Origin: Gluconacetobacter liquefaciens | GTDB lineage: Bacteria > Pseudomonadota > Alphaproteobacteria > Acetobacterales > Acetobacteraceae | Assembly (NCBI RefSeq): GCF_003350405.1 | Contig: NZ_QQAW01000004.1 | Coordinates: 62,001-126,000 of the forward strand | Direction of reading: 5' to 3' | DNA: 64,000 nt | In this document: piece after piece, positions 42,805 through 54,373 of the stretch | Position numbering within the stretch: the stretch's first letter is position 1 | How the letters are laid out: each line of letters begins with the position of its first letter | The notes under the pieces: generated by a model | What the model was told of the DNA's origin: nothing | Seen by the model: the letters and a program-made list of their open reading frames with translations, nothing else | Databases searched by the model: none | Position numbers and translations under genes: made by a program

Positions 42805-44133
42805 AACACTGCACGTTCTCCTTCACGACCGCACTTGGCGCCGCCGCCCTTCTCGTGCTTGGCCACATGCCGCAGGCACGCGCGGACGCATCGGCGGATC
42901 TGGTCGCCAAGGGGCGCTACGTCGCGGAAGCCTCGGATTGCAGTGCCTGCCACACCATCAAGGGCGGCAAGCCCTACGGGGGCGGCATGGAATTCAAGCT
43001 CCCTATTGGATCGATCTACTCATCCAACATCTCGCCCGACCCGGCTCATGGCATCGGCACCTATTCCGAGGCCGAGTTCGCCCGCGCGGTGCGTGAGGGC
43101 GTCCGCAAGGACGGCGCCAGCCTCTATCCGGCCATGCCGTTCCCGTCCTATGCCCGCATGAGCGACAGCGACATCCACGCGCTCTACATCTATTTTATGA
43201 AAGGCGTGCAGCCGGTCGCCCAGGCGGCCCCCGCCAACGGCATCCCCTGGCCCATGTCGATGCGCTGGCCGATGATTTTCTGGCGCGCGGTCTTCGCCCC
43301 CTCCGTCGCCTCGGCACAGAAGGACGTCAATCGCACCTTCCCCACGCCCGCCATCGCGCGCGGCGCCTATCTGGTGGAAGGCCCCGGCCATTGCGGCGCC
43401 TGCCATTCTCCGCGCGGCATCGCCTTGCAGGAAAAGGCCCTGTCCGCCAGTTCGGGCACGGCGTTCCTGTCGGGCGGCGCGCCGATCGACGGTTTCGTGC
43501 CGACCAGCCTGCGCCAGGACCAGCGCACCGGCCTGGCTTCCTGGTCCGAGGATGACATCGTCGCGTTCCTGTCCACCGGGCGGAACCTGAAAGGCGAATC
43601 GTTCGGCGGCATGACCGACGCCGTCTATCACGGCACGCAGCATCTCACCGTGGAAGACCTGCACGCCATGGCGCAGTATCTCCGCTCTCTACAGCCCAAC
43701 AGCCCGAACGTGGCGGCATGGCAGTACGACCCAGCGGCCGCGACCGCCCTGCAGCACGGCGATGCCTCGGCCCGCGGGGCCAAGGTGTATGTCGATCATT
43801 GCGCCGCCTGCCATCGCACGGACGGCCACGGCTACGCTCCGGCCTTCCCGCCGCTCGCCGGCAACCCGGTGGTCATGAGCGACCAGCCGGATTCCCTGGT
43901 CCATGTCGTCCAGAGCGGTGCGGCCCTTCCGGGCATGACCAAGGCACCATCGGCCTTCGTCATGCCGTCCTACAGCCAGATGCTCAGCGCACAGCAGATC
44001 GCGGACGTGGTGACATTCATCCGTGGCGCCTGGGGGGAACAACGCCTCCCCCGTCGATGCGGCAACGGTCACCAGCCTGCAGAAATCCGCTCCCCCGCGG
44101 GTGCTGGACGAAAAACCCGTTCCGCTGAACTGA
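42801..44133 (+). CDS. Triheme cytochrome c of gluconate-type dehydrogenase, frame broken near 3' end
   Basis: Signal peptide (LGAAALLVLGHMPQARA) and three CxxCH hemes (CSACH near 49, CGACH near 200, CAACH near 335). The reading frame is intact to FIRGAWG near residue 411. A run of six G (44032-44037) then shifts it, and the frame as given runs on to 44243 through the terminator hairpin. Removing one G restores NNASPVDAATVTSL and ends KPVPLN at 44133, 443 residues, a tail I expect for this family. So the true end is very probably 44133, and the tract carries an extra base (mutation or read error). It passes electrons to ubiquinone. Confidence 0.85.
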
Positions 44134-44203
44134 ACCAGCGGCAACGCAAGGTGTCCGGCATGGTCGCCGGGCACCGAAAGGCGGCAACGGACGCACAAAA
44201 AGA

Positions 44204-44234
44204 AACGGGCGCCGGATCATCTCCGGCGCCCGTT
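44204..44234. terminator. Strong bidirectional terminator
   Basis: Perfect 13-bp stem (AACGGGCGCCGGA, five-base loop, TCCGGCGCCCGTT). On the minus strand it is followed by TCTTTTT, making it the terminator of glyA; on the plus strand it lies 70 bases behind the restored cytochrome stop. Confidence 0.85.
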
Positions 44235-44258
44235 CTCATTTGAAAATTCAGAGAAATT

Positions 44259-45557
44259 TCAGCGATAGATGGGGAAGCGGGCGCAAAGCGCCTTCACCTT
44301 CTCATGCACCGCCTGCTCGGTCTCGGTGCATCCCTCGTCCCCCTTCTCGGCCACGGCGGTCAGAACCTCGTCGATCATCTCGCCGATCGCCCGGAATTCC
44401 TCCACGCCGAACCCGCGCGCCGTGGCGGCCGGGCTGCCCAGACGGATGCCCGACGTCACCGCCGGCTTCTCGGGGTCGAACGGCACGGCATTTTTGTTCG
44501 CCGTGATGCCCGCCCGCTCCAGGGCACGCTCGGCGGCCCGGCCGGTCACCTTCTTGGGGCGCAGGTCCACCAGCAGCAGATGGCTGTCGGTTCCGCCGGT
44601 CACGATGTCGAAGCCGCGCGCCAGCAGCGTCTCGGCCAGCACGTTGGCATTGGCCGCCACCGCTTCCTGATAGGTGCGGAATTCCGGCTGAAGCGCCTCG
44701 CCGAACGCCACCGCCTTGCCGGCGATCACATGCATCAGCGGGCCGCCCTGAAGGCCGGGGAACACCGCCGAATTGATCTTCTTCGCCAGGTCGGCGTCAT
44801 TGGTCAGGATCAGCCCGCCACGCGGCCCACGCAGCGTCTTGTGCGTGGTGCTGGTCACGACATGGGCGTGCGGCACCGGCGAGGGATACAGGCCGGCCGC
44901 CACCAGCCCGGCGAAATGGGCCATGTCGACCATCAGATAGGCGCCGACCTCGTCGGCGATGGCGCGGAAGCGCGCGAAGTCGATCACGCGCGGATAGGCC
45001 GAGCCACCGGCCACGATCAGCTTCGGCCGCTCGGCGCGGGCCAGGCGCTCCATCTCCTCGTAATCCAGCAGGCCATCCTCGCGGCGCACGCCATACTGCA
45101 CCGCATTGAACCATTTGCCGGAATAGTTCGGCGCGGCCCCGTGCGTCAGATGGCCGCCGGCGGCCAGGCTCATGCCCAGGATCGTGTCGCCGGGGCTGAC
45201 CAGCGCCATGAAGGCGGCCTGGTTCGCATTGGCGCCGGAATGCGGCTGCACATTGGCGAACCCGGCCCCGAACAGCGTCTTCACCCGCTCGATCGCCAGC
45301 GCCTCGACCTTGTCGACCTCGACACACCCGCCGTAATAGCGCCGGCCCGGATAGCCCTCGGCATATTTGTTGGTCAGGACGCTGCCCTGGGCGTCCAGCA
45401 CGGCCTGCGAAACCATGTTCTCACTGGCGATCAGTTCGATCCCGTCGCGCTGCCGCTCCAGTTCACCGGCGATCATCCCGGCCACGGCCGGATCACGTTC
45501 TGAAAGGGGGGCACGGAAATAGGACTGCAACCCGCTCTGGCTCAACTGGTCCGGCAT
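44259..45557 (-). CDS. glyA: Serine hydroxymethyltransferase
   Basis: 432 residues. ATG at 45557 chosen because GGAG lies just upstream (GGAGAATATAACG). SHMT motifs: [54 protein letters not shown], and PLP lysine in [15 protein letters not shown]. It interconverts serine and glycine with tetrahydrofolate and supplies one-carbon units. Single gene, ended by the strong hairpin at 44204-44234. Confidence 0.98.
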   Translation of the reverse strand: MPDQLSQSGLQSYFRAPLSERDPAVAGMIAGELERQRDGIELIASENMVSQAVLDAQGSVLTNKYAEGYPGRRYYGGCVEVDKVEALAIERVKTLFGAGFANVQPHSGANANQAAFMALVSPGDTILGMSLAAGGHLTHGAAPNYSGKWFNAVQYGVRREDGLLDYEEMERLARAERPKLIVAGGSAYPRVIDFARFRAIADEVGAYLMVDMAHFAGLVAAGLYPSPVPHAHVVTSTTHKTLRGPRGGLILTNDADLAKKINSAVFPGLQGGPLMHVIAGKAVAFGEALQPEFRTYQEAVAANANVLAETLLARGFDIVTGGTDSHLLLVDLRPKKVTGRAAERALERAGITANKNAVPFDPEKPAVTSGIRLGSPAATARGFGVEEFRAIGEMIDEVLTAVAEKGDEGCTETEQAVHEKVKALCARFPIYR

Positions 45558-45765
45558 CGTTATATTCTCCAAACTTTCGTGCAACGCCTTTAGCCGGTCC
45601 CCGGAAAAGTTCCCATGGTCCCCGCCCGCGCGTCATTGCAATTTTGCGCATTCTAGCGTCTCCACCCCGGCGAGGCCACACGCCGAATAACCGATATCCT
45701 CCCGCCGACCGCTCCGCGACCCGGCATGTTCCCCTCCGACACCCCCTTCTCAGGAGACGCCCTGC

Positions 45766-47226
45766 ATGGCGCAGCCGCCCGTTACTCAGTCCAGCTCGAG
45801 CCTGCTCCGCCGCAAACGAATCGAAATTCCCTCCGACAGCCAGGGTCTGCGCCGGGTCCTCGGCCCCGCCAGCCTGATCGCCCTGGGAGTCGGCTGTACC
45901 ATCGGCGCCGGCCTGTTCTCGCTGACCGGTATCGCCGCGTCGGAAAACGCCGGCCCGGCCGTGGTGCTGTCCTACATCATCGCCGCCATCGCCTGCGGCT
46001 TCGCCGGCCTGTGCTACAGCGAACTGGCCAGCATGATCCCGATCGCGGGCAGCGCCTACAGCTATGCCTACATGGCGCTGGGCGAGGTCGTCGCCTGGAT
46101 CATCGGCTGGGATCTGGTGCTGGAATACGCCGTCGGCGCCGCCGCCGTGTCGGTCAGTTGGTCGCGCTACGTCTCGTCGCTGCTCGGCAGTTGGGGGATC
46201 TCGCTCCCGCCCAGATTGCTGGCCTCCCCCTTCGAGACGGTCGCGCTGCCCGACGGCAGCCACGTCACGGGGCTGATGAACCTTCCGGCGGCCTTCATCA
46301 TCTGCGTCGTCTCGGCGCTGCTGATCCGCGGCGTGTCCGAATCGGCACGGGTCAACGCCGTCATCGTGGTGGTCAAGCTGGCCATCATCGTCGCCGTCGT
46401 CGCCTTCGGCCTGCCCTATATCAAGACGGCGAACTACGTCCCCTTCATCCCCGACAACACCGGCACGTTCGGGCATTTCGGCTTCTCCGGCATCATGCGC
46501 GCGGCCGGCACCATCTTCTTCGCCTATGTCGGCTTCGACGCCGTCTCCACGGCGGCGCAGGAAGCCCGCAACCCCGGCCGCGACATGCCGATCGGCATCC
46601 TGGGCAGCCTGGTGATCTGCACCATCGCCTATGTCCTGTTCTCGCTCGTGCTGACCGGCCTGGTGAATTACAAGGACATGCTGGGCGACGCCGCTCCTGT
46701 CGCCACCGCCATCGACCAGACGCCCTTCACCTGGCTGAAACTGGCCGTGAAGTTCGGCATCATCTGCGGCTTCACCTCGGTGCTGCTGGTACTGCTGCTG
46801 GGGCAGAGCCGCGTCTTCTACGCCATGTCGCGCGACGGGCTGCTGCCGCGCCTGTTCGCCTCCATCCACCCCACCTGGCGCACGCCGTGGTATTCCAACC
46901 TGCTGTTCATGGTCCTGACCGGCGCGCTGGCGGCGTTCCTGCCGATCGACCAACTCGCGCACATGACATCGATCGGCACCCTGCTGGCCTTCGTCATCGT
47001 CTGTATCGGCGTCATGTTCCTACGCCGCAGCGCCCCGGACATGGAGCGCCGCTTCCGCGTGCCCGGCGGCCCGATCATTCCCGTCCTCGGCATCGTCTGC
47101 TGCTCGGCGGTCATGCTGTCGCTGGATGGTCTCACATGGGTCCGGCTGGCCGTCTGGCTGGTCATCGGCATGGTGATCTATTTCGGCTATAGCCGCCGCA
47201 ATAGCCATCTGGCCAAAGACGCCTGA
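45766..47226 (+). CDS. APC-family amino acid permease
   Basis: 486 residues with about a dozen hydrophobic segments. First segment carries the APC signature SLIALGVGCTIGAGLFSLTG. Further motifs: CYSELASMIPIAGSAYSYAY, GTIFFAYVGFDAVSTAAQEA (conserved in YhdG/CAT-type permeases), and SRVFYAMSRDGLLPRLFASI. It imports amino acids across the inner membrane, perhaps cationic ones; specificity not readable. GGAG precedes the ATG by nine bases. A GC-rich terminator follows. Confidence 0.92.
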   Translation: MAQPPVTQSSSSLLRRKRIEIPSDSQGLRRVLGPASLIALGVGCTIGAGLFSLTGIAASENAGPAVVLSYIIAAIACGFAGLCYSELASMIPIAGSAYSYAYMALGEVVAWIIGWDLVLEYAVGAAAVSVSWSRYVSSLLGSWGISLPPRLLASPFETVALPDGSHVTGLMNLPAAFIICVVSALLIRGVSESARVNAVIVVVKLAIIVAVVAFGLPYIKTANYVPFIPDNTGTFGHFGFSGIMRAAGTIFFAYVGFDAVSTAAQEARNPGRDMPIGILGSLVICTIAYVLFSLVLTGLVNYKDMLGDAAPVATAIDQTPFTWLKLAVKFGIICGFTSVLLVLLLGQSRVFYAMSRDGLLPRLFASIHPTWRTPWYSNLLFMVLTGALAAFLPIDQLAHMTSIGTLLAFVIVCIGVMFLRRSAPDMERRFRVPGGPIIPVLGIVCCSAVMLSLDGLTWVRLAVWLVIGMVIYFGYSRRNSHLAKDA

Positions 47227-48321
<1,095 letters not shown>

Positions 48322-48495
48322 TCTCGTCATGCGCATGTCACAAATCGTCATTTCCATGGCGGTTTGTGATGCAAGGCAGCTCCTTTACGGTTACCATCGG
48401 TTCTGGCCGCTGCTTCCCGACGCTTAAGGTTTATCCGCACGGGGCCGCTGTCACCGTCGGCCCATATGGGGCGCTGAAGCCAGTCGAGGAGGCGT

Positions 48496-49275
48496 ATGAC
48501 CTATACATCGCCGCGTCGTCCGCAGCTTTTCTACACGACCGCCCCCATGCCATGCCCCTATGTATCCGGCCGCATGGAGCGCAAGGTCGTGACCGACATC
48601 GGCGGCCCGGACGCCGAACGGCTGCACAACCGCCTGTCCCGCGCCGGCTTTCGCTGCAGCCACACCATCGCCTATGCCCCGGTGTGCCCGTCATGCAATG
48701 CCTGTGTCCCCATCCGGGTGCCAGTCGCAACCTTCAGCCCCGACCGGACGCAGCGCCGCACCCTGCGCCGTAACGCGGCGATCGAAGGGTTCGAAGTCCC
48801 GGCCCACGCCACGACCGAACAGTTCGTCCTGTTCCAGCGCTACCAGTTGGCCCGCCATGCGGAAGGCGACATGGCGGGCATGAATTTCTACGATTACCGC
48901 GCGATGATCGAAGATACGCCGGTCGATACGGCCATGGTCGAATTCCGCACCCAGGAAGACCAGCTCGTCTGCGTCAGCCTGATCGACCGGATGGATGACG
49001 GGCTGTCGGCGGTCTACAGCTTCTTCGACCCCGGCATGGAAGACCACTCGCTCGGGTCCTACGCCATCATGCATCTGATCGCGTACGCCGGCCGCCTCGG
49101 CCTGCCCTATCTGTATCTAGGCTACTGGATCCGCGACAGCGCCAAGATGGCCTATAAATCCCGCTTCCGCCCGGCGGAAATCCTCCATCACGGCAGTTGG
49201 ACGGCGCTCGACCCCGCCAACCTGCCTCCCCATGGCAGCAACGCGTCCCGCTTCCCGGTCAGCCTGCCGGAATAG
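48496..49275 (+). CDS. bpt: Aspartate/glutamate leucyltransferase
   Basis: 259 residues with a strong GAGGAGG before the ATG. N-terminal CPYVSGRMERKV and CPSCNACVPIRVPVATF carry the conserved cysteines of the ATE/Bpt family; C-terminal SAVYSFFDPGMEDHSLGSYA, YLYLGYWIRDSAKMAYKSRF, RPAEIL is the acyltransferase-like domain. It transfers leucine from Leu-tRNA to proteins with N-terminal Asp or Glu, marking them for ClpS/ClpAP degradation. Converges on parC with a 27-base gap. Confidence 0.95.
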   Translation: MTYTSPRRPQLFYTTAPMPCPYVSGRMERKVVTDIGGPDAERLHNRLSRAGFRCSHTIAYAPVCPSCNACVPIRVPVATFSPDRTQRRTLRRNAAIEGFEVPAHATTEQFVLFQRYQLARHAEGDMAGMNFYDYRAMIEDTPVDTAMVEFRTQEDQLVCVSLIDRMDDGLSAVYSFFDPGMEDHSLGSYAIMHLIAYAGRLGLPYLYLGYWIRDSAKMAYKSRFRPAEILHHGSWTALDPANLPPHGSNASRFPVSLPE

Positions 49276-49302
49276 CGGGGCGCGTCGGCTTCCCGCCCGG
49301 CC

Positions 49303-51522
49303 TCACGTCTTCGGCTTGGGCTTCCGGGTCGCCCATGCGGGTGCCGCGCGGCCGACATCGGCCCGCTTGCCCAGGTAATCGCGGAAATCGGCGAAACCAC
49401 GCACGCGCGCGGGGTCGGGCCAGGCCACACCGGCCGTCGACGAGAGGATGCAGGCATCCAGCAGCCCACCGTCCTTGTATTTCTGCAAGGCGACGCCGAG
49501 TCCCCGCGCCATTTCCGGCAACTGCGCCACCGGAAAGACCAGCATGCGGTGATTCTGGCCCAGCACCACCACATGGTCGCCCTCAACCGGCAGGCAGATG
49601 CGCGCGCTCTCATCGTCCTTCAGGTTCAGCACCTGCCGTCCGGTGCGCTTTTCCGCCACCATGTCCTCATCGCGCACCACAAGGCCACGCCCGGAACTGG
49701 AGGCCAGAAGATGCCGTTCGCCCTCGCGCACAGGGAACACCGCCACCACATCCTCGTCGTTCGACAGATCGGCCAGCAGGCGGATCGGCTGGCCATCGCC
49801 TCGTCCACGCGGCAGGTCGGCGGCCCGCAGCGTAAAGGCCCGTCCATCGGTCGCGAAGAAGCACAGCCGGTCGGTGGACTGGCATTCCACCGCCAGGCGG
49901 AACTTGTCCCCCTCCTTGAATTTCTGGGCTGCCGGATCGGCCGCATGGCCCTTGACGGTCTTGACCCAGCCATTGGCCGACATGATCAGGGTCAGCGGCT
50001 CGCGCTCCACGGCCTCCACGACCGACACGTCGATCACGCGCGGCGGGGCCGCCAGTTCAGTGCGCCGCGCACCCAGCTTACCACCGCCGAACGCCTTGCG
50101 GATCTCCTTGATTTCCCCGGCGATCGTCTTCCAGCGCAGGACCTCGCTCTCCAGCAGGTCATTCAGGCCCGCGCGCTCGGCACTCAGGTCGGCATGCTCC
50201 TTGCGGATCTCGATCTCTTCCAGCCGGCGCAGGCTGCGCAGCCGCATGTTCAAAACCGAATCCGCCTGCAACTCGGTCAGCGAGAACGTGGCCATCAGCC
50301 CGGCCTTCGCATCATCCTCTTCGCGGATAATCCGAATCACCTCGTCAAGATTGAGGTAGACGGCCAGGAAACCGTCCAGGATCTCCAGCCGGCGATCCAC
50401 CGCCTGCAACCGATGGCGGCTACGCCGTTGCAGCACCTCATGCCGGTGGTCGAGCCACGCCTGTAACACCTCGCGCAGATCGCGCACGCCCGGCACGCGG
50501 TCGGCCCCCAGCACGTTCATGTTCAGGCCGAACCGGCTTTCCAGCGGCGTGGCGCGGAACAGCGTCTCCATCAGCACTTCAGGCTCGACGCCGCGTGATT
50601 TCGGCTCCAGCACCAGCCGAATGTCCGTGGTGCTCTCGTCACGGATATCGCCCAGAAGCGGCAGCTTCTTCTGCTCCATCAGATCGGCGATCAACTCGAT
50701 CAGGCGCGATTTCTGCACCTGATACGGAATTTCCGTCACCACGATCTGCCATGTGCCGAAGCGACCCGGCTCCACCGCCCAGCGGGCACGGATGCGGATG
50801 CTGCCGCGCCCGGTCTCATAGGCCTGCAACAGCGTCTCGCGATCTTCCACAATGACGCCACCGGTCGGAAAATCCGGGCCCGGCATCAGGGCCATCAGGT
50901 CCGCCACGCTGGAATCGGGTTTGCGGACCAGCAGCATCGCCGCGTCGCAGATCTCGCCGACATTATGGGGCGGAATATTGGTGGCCATGCCCACCGCAAT
51001 TCCCGCCGCGCCATTGGCCAGCAGGTTCGGAAAAGCCGCCGGCATGACGACCGGCTCTTCTTCCTCGCCATCGTAGGTCGGGCGGAAATCGACCGAATCC
51101 TCGTCGATTCCCTGCAGCAGCGCACGGGCGACCTCAGTCATCCGGGCTTCGGTGTACCGCATGGCCGCCGCGTTATCGCCGTCGATCGAGCCGAAATTCC
51201 CCTGCCCTTCGACCAGCGGGTACCGCACGGCAAAATCCTGCGCCAGCCGCACCAGCGCCTCATAGACCGAGGCATCGCCATGCGGGTGGTATTTACCGAT
51301 CACGTCACCCACGACGCGCGCGCATTTCTTGAACCCGGAACTCGGGTCCAACCGCAACTGCCGCATCGCGTAGATCATCCGCCGATGCACCGGCTTCAGC
51401 CCGTCACGCACGTCGGGCAGCGACCGCGACATGATGGTGGACATCGCATAGGCCAGGTAGCGCTCGCTCAACGCCTCCGCGAGGGGGGTCTCCTCGATAT
51501 GGCCACTGGTTTCCACTGACAT
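49303..51522 (-). CDS. parC: DNA topoisomerase IV subunit A
   Basis: 739 residues from the ATG behind CAGGAGG. Begins SGHIEETPLAEALSERYLAY, the typical ParC start. Quinolone-region KYHPHGDASVYEALVRLAQD, catalytic Tyr in AAAMRYTEARMTEVA (near 125), and the C-terminal propeller of ParC type (SGRGLVVRDEDM, GRQVLNLKDDES). It cuts and rejoins DNA with ParE to unlink daughter chromosomes. Expressed alone, recO lies 79 bases upstream. Confidence 0.96.
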   Translation of the reverse strand: MSVETSGHIEETPLAEALSERYLAYAMSTIMSRSLPDVRDGLKPVHRRMIYAMRQLRLDPSSGFKKCARVVGDVIGKYHPHGDASVYEALVRLAQDFAVRYPLVEGQGNFGSIDGDNAAAMRYTEARMTEVARALLQGIDEDSVDFRPTYDGEEEEPVVMPAAFPNLLANGAAGIAVGMATNIPPHNVGEICDAAMLLVRKPDSSVADLMALMPGPDFPTGGVIVEDRETLLQAYETGRGSIRIRARWAVEPGRFGTWQIVVTEIPYQVQKSRLIELIADLMEQKKLPLLGDIRDESTTDIRLVLEPKSRGVEPEVLMETLFRATPLESRFGLNMNVLGADRVPGVRDLREVLQAWLDHRHEVLQRRSRHRLQAVDRRLEILDGFLAVYLNLDEVIRIIREEDDAKAGLMATFSLTELQADSVLNMRLRSLRRLEEIEIRKEHADLSAERAGLNDLLESEVLRWKTIAGEIKEIRKAFGGGKLGARRTELAAPPRVIDVSVVEAVEREPLTLIMSANGWVKTVKGHAADPAAQKFKEGDKFRLAVECQSTDRLCFFATDGRAFTLRAADLPRGRGDGQPIRLLADLSNDEDVVAVFPVREGERHLLASSSGRGLVVRDEDMVAEKRTGRQVLNLKDDESARICLPVEGDHVVVLGQNHRMLVFPVAQLPEMARGLGVALQKYKDGGLLDACILSSTAGVAWPDPARVRGFADFRDYLGKRADVGRAAPAWATRKPKPKT

Positions 51523-51601
51523 GCGCGCTCCTCCTGTCCGGGGGAACAGATAGAGAAAAGACAGGATTTGTCCATCACGCGGATGAATGGCGAAAGAACG
51601 C

Positions 51602-52351
51602 TCAGGCCGTAGCCGCCAGCGCCCCAATCATATCCACCAACCGCAGACGCGCCGCCGGCAGCGGCCGATGATGCTGGCCGAAGGCGTCGCGTGCCAGGAA
51701 ATACCCCGTCAGCCGCAGCCCATCCTGCCAGTCAGTGCTGGTGCCGGGGTCGGTCTCATCCAGAAAAAGAGGGGGCAGACGCAGCAGGCGCGGTCGCCAC
51801 GTCCCGGCCCCCGCGTCGCTGACCGCCCGTCCAGTCCGGGGCGATACCCAGGCCAGCCCCTCCGTCGCCCCCGTGACCGCACAGGCCGACAGATCAAGGC
51901 CATACCCCAGATCACTCAGCAGACAGGCCTCCCATCGCAACAGGGCCGCCATGCCGCTCCACGCCGCCATGTCGGGGTCGAGGCTGATCAGGGCGAAGAA
52001 ACGGGTCAGCAGATGGAAAATACGAGGATGAGGCTCCCGTTCCGGCAGGCTGCCATCAGCCACCGCACAGACCGAGGCCAGCATGGCCAGAGCCAGCGGG
52101 GCAGACATCACCCGCGCCGCCGACCCATGCACCAGTTCGCCGGAGAGATTGCCCAATTGCTCGGGCAGGCGCCCGCGCCAAACGGCCCGGACCAGATTAC
52201 CAGGCTGCCACAAGGCCCGCCCGGCGCGCGCGGCCCCACCGCGCGACAGACCGTGGAACAATCCATGCTCCTCGGTCAGCAGATGAACAATGGCGCTGCT
52301 CTCCCCGTACGGGGCTGCAGACAGCACAAGGGCGGGTGCCTCCCATTCCAT
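51602..52351 (-). CDS. recO: DNA repair protein RecO
   Basis: 249 residues. N-terminal OB fold (EWEAPALVLSAAPYGESSAI, VHLLTEEHGLFHGLSRGG, GNLVRAVWRGRLPEQLGNLS) and the helical C-terminal part (MAALLRWEACLLSDLGYGLD, LDLSACAVTG, then AGTWRPRLLRLPPLFL). The C-terminal zinc cysteines of some RecO proteins are absent. RecO loads RecA with RecR at gaps. ATG start; between tsf and parC on the same strand, possibly cotranscribed with either. Confidence 0.92.
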   Translation of the reverse strand: MEWEAPALVLSAAPYGESSAIVHLLTEEHGLFHGLSRGGAARAGRALWQPGNLVRAVWRGRLPEQLGNLSGELVHGSAARVMSAPLALAMLASVCAVADGSLPEREPHPRIFHLLTRFFALISLDPDMAAWSGMAALLRWEACLLSDLGYGLDLSACAVTGATEGLAWVSPRTGRAVSDAGAGTWRPRLLRLPPLFLDETDPGTSTDWQDGLRLTGYFLARDAFGQHHRPLPAARLRLVDMIGALAATA

Positions 52352-52392
52352 CAGGAAGGCCCCGCCCCGTTCATGCCGTTACCGGGCGTCGA

Positions 52393-53298
52393 TCAGCCGC
52401 CAGCGGCCTTCGCGACTTCAGCCGCGAAGTCGTTTTCTTCCTTCTCGATGCCCTCACCAAGCTGGAAGCGCTCGAAGCCGTTCAGCTTCGCACCGGCCTT
52501 CTCGACGACCGCGCGCACGCGGCTCTCACCGTCATGCACCCACACCTGCTCCAGAAGAACGACTTCCTCGTAGAACTTGCGGATACGGCCATCGACCATC
52601 TTCTCGATGATCGCCTCGGGCTTGCCCGACGCACGCGCCTGCTCGACCAGCACAGCGCGCTCACGCTCCAGCGAGGCCGGATCGACGCTGTCGATATCCA
52701 GCGCGGCCGGGCGGGTAGCCGCGACATGCATGCCGATCTGGCGGCCCAGCGTCTCCAGCGCTTCGCTCTCGGACGGCGCTTCGATGGCGGCGAGGACGCC
52801 GATCTTGCCCAGGCCCGGACGAACGGCCGAGTGGATGTAGCTGGCCACGACGCCCGACGGCACGCTCAGCACGCGGGCACGGCGGATCGACATGTTCTCG
52901 CCGATGGTCGCAATCAGGTGCGTCAGTTCCTCGGCAACCGTGCGGCCGCTCTCGAGCACGACTTCCTTGATCTTCTCCAGATCCTCGCCAGCCGTCAGCG
53001 CTGCCTTGGCCACGGCCTCGACGAAGCCCTGAAAGCTCTCGTTGCGGGCGACGAAATCGGTCTCGGCGTTCACTTCGACGATGGCGGCACGGTTCGGGGC
53101 CGAAGCCACGCCAACCAGACCCTCGGCGGTGACGCGACCCGACTTCTTCGCCGCGGCGGCCAGACCCTTCTTGCGCAGCCAGTCGATGGCCGCCTCGATT
53201 TCGCCAGCGGCCTCGTTCAGGGCCTTCTTGCAATCCATCATGCCGGCGCCGGTCTTCTCACGAAGTTCCTTCACCAGAGCCGCGGTAATCTCCGCCAT
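52393..53298 (-). CDS. tsf: Elongation factor Ts
   Basis: 301 residues. N-terminal UBA-like domain with the family signature [19 protein letters not shown], then the core ([40 protein letters not shown]) and a C-terminal module ([36 protein letters not shown]). It exchanges GDP for GTP on EF-Tu. Second gene of rpsB-tsf; a small stem-loop lies between them. Confidence 0.98.
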   Translation of the reverse strand: MAEITAALVKELREKTGAGMMDCKKALNEAAGEIEAAIDWLRKKGLAAAAKKSGRVTAEGLVGVASAPNRAAIVEVNAETDFVARNESFQGFVEAVAKAALTAGEDLEKIKEVVLESGRTVAEELTHLIATIGENMSIRRARVLSVPSGVVASYIHSAVRPGLGKIGVLAAIEAPSESEALETLGRQIGMHVAATRPAALDIDSVDPASLERERAVLVEQARASGKPEAIIEKMVDGRIRKFYEEVVLLEQVWVHDGESRVRAVVEKAGAKLNGFERFQLGEGIEKEENDFAAEVAKAAGG

Positions 53299-53370
53299 AT
53301 CCGTCTCTCCTCAAGGCAGGGGCGCGCCCCGCCTTTCGGCCGGACGCGCCCGCGCTTTCATCATCATCAA

Positions 53371-53396
53371 GACCCCGTCCCGGATGAGCCGGGGTC
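53371..53396 (-). terminator. Hairpin between rpsB and tsf
   Basis: Stem GACCCCG / CGGGGTC with a 12-base loop in the 118-base rpsB-tsf spacer, in the place where many bacteria have a partial terminator. On the minus strand it is followed by TTGATGATG, so it is at most an attenuator. Confidence 0.4.
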
Positions 53397-53416
53397 CTTT
53401 CAGCGATCCGCCGGGA

Positions 53417-54205
53417 TCAGGCCGCCGGAGCGGTCTCGACTTCCGCCGCCGCCACTTCGGCGGCCGTGTCGATCGGCAGTTCCTCGGCAGCGCCGAAATC
53501 CTCGCCCGAAGCGCCCAGCTCGGCCGAAATACCATCCAGCACCGCGCCGGACACCAGCTCGCAATACAGGGCAATGGCGCGGATGGCGTCGTCGTTGCCC
53601 GGAATCGGGAAGGTCACGCCACGCGGGTCGGAATTGCTGTCCAGGATCGCCACGACCGGAATGCCCAGCTTGTTGGCTTCCTCGACCGCCAGCTTCTCCT
53701 TGTTCGTGTCGATCACGAACAGGATGTCCGGCAGGCCGCCCATTTCCTTGATGCCACCCAGCGAGCGCTCGAGCTTCTCGCGGTTACGGGTGATGTCCAG
53801 GATTTCCTTCTTCGTCAGGCCGTGCGTGTCGCCGCTCAGCATGTCGTCGATCTGGCGCAGGCGCTTGATCGAACCGGTGATGGTCTTCCAGTTCGTCAGC
53901 ATGCCGCCCAGCCAGCGATGGTTGACGTAATACTGGCCAGAGCGCTTCGCGGCTTCGGCGATCTGGTCGGCGGCGGCGCGCTTGGTGCCGACGAACAGGA
54001 CGCGGCCGCCACCGGCGACAGTGTCACGGATCGCCTTCAGGGCGCGATCCAGCATCGGAACCGTCTGCTGCAGGTCGATGATATGGACCTGGTTGCGCAC
54101 GCCGAACAGGAACGGCGCCATGCGCGGGTTCCAGCGACGGGTGTGATGGCCGAAATGGACACCGGCTTCAAGCAGTTGGCGCATGGTGAAATCGGGCATA
54201 GCCAT
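53417..54205 (-). CDS. rpsB: Small ribosomal subunit protein uS2
   Basis: 262 residues from the ATG giving [20 protein letters not shown]; an upstream extension of 21 codons is unsupported. Signatures: [94 protein letters not shown]. The acidic C-terminal tail ([15 protein letters not shown]) is usual in this order. Leader of about 170 bases to dnaE. Confidence 0.97.
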   Translation of the reverse strand: MAMPDFTMRQLLEAGVHFGHHTRRWNPRMAPFLFGVRNQVHIIDLQQTVPMLDRALKAIRDTVAGGGRVLFVGTKRAAADQIAEAAKRSGQYYVNHRWLGGMLTNWKTITGSIKRLRQIDDMLSGDTHGLTKKEILDITRNREKLERSLGGIKEMGGLPDILFVIDTNKEKLAVEEANKLGIPVVAILDSNSDPRGVTFPIPGNDDAIRAIALYCELVSGAVLDGISAELGASGEDFGAAEELPIDTAAEVAAAEVETAPAA

Positions 54206-54373
54206 GATAGCTGAATCCTTGATCTTCTGGTTGGTCCTCCGCGAGGCCCCCGTCCCGCGTGGGGACACCAGAGGAATTGCCTCGCGTGCGAATTGCCGGT
54301 GTTTCCACCGACGGGCGTCCTATGGCCATTTTTACCCCGCAATGCAAGCGGAGCGTCGCAGAAAACCGCAGCC

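Noticed and set aside
44134-44243. C-terminal extension of the cytochrome c reading through the terminator
   Set aside because: The tail encodes the two arms of the hairpin and no family sequence; the expected C-terminus is in the next frame.
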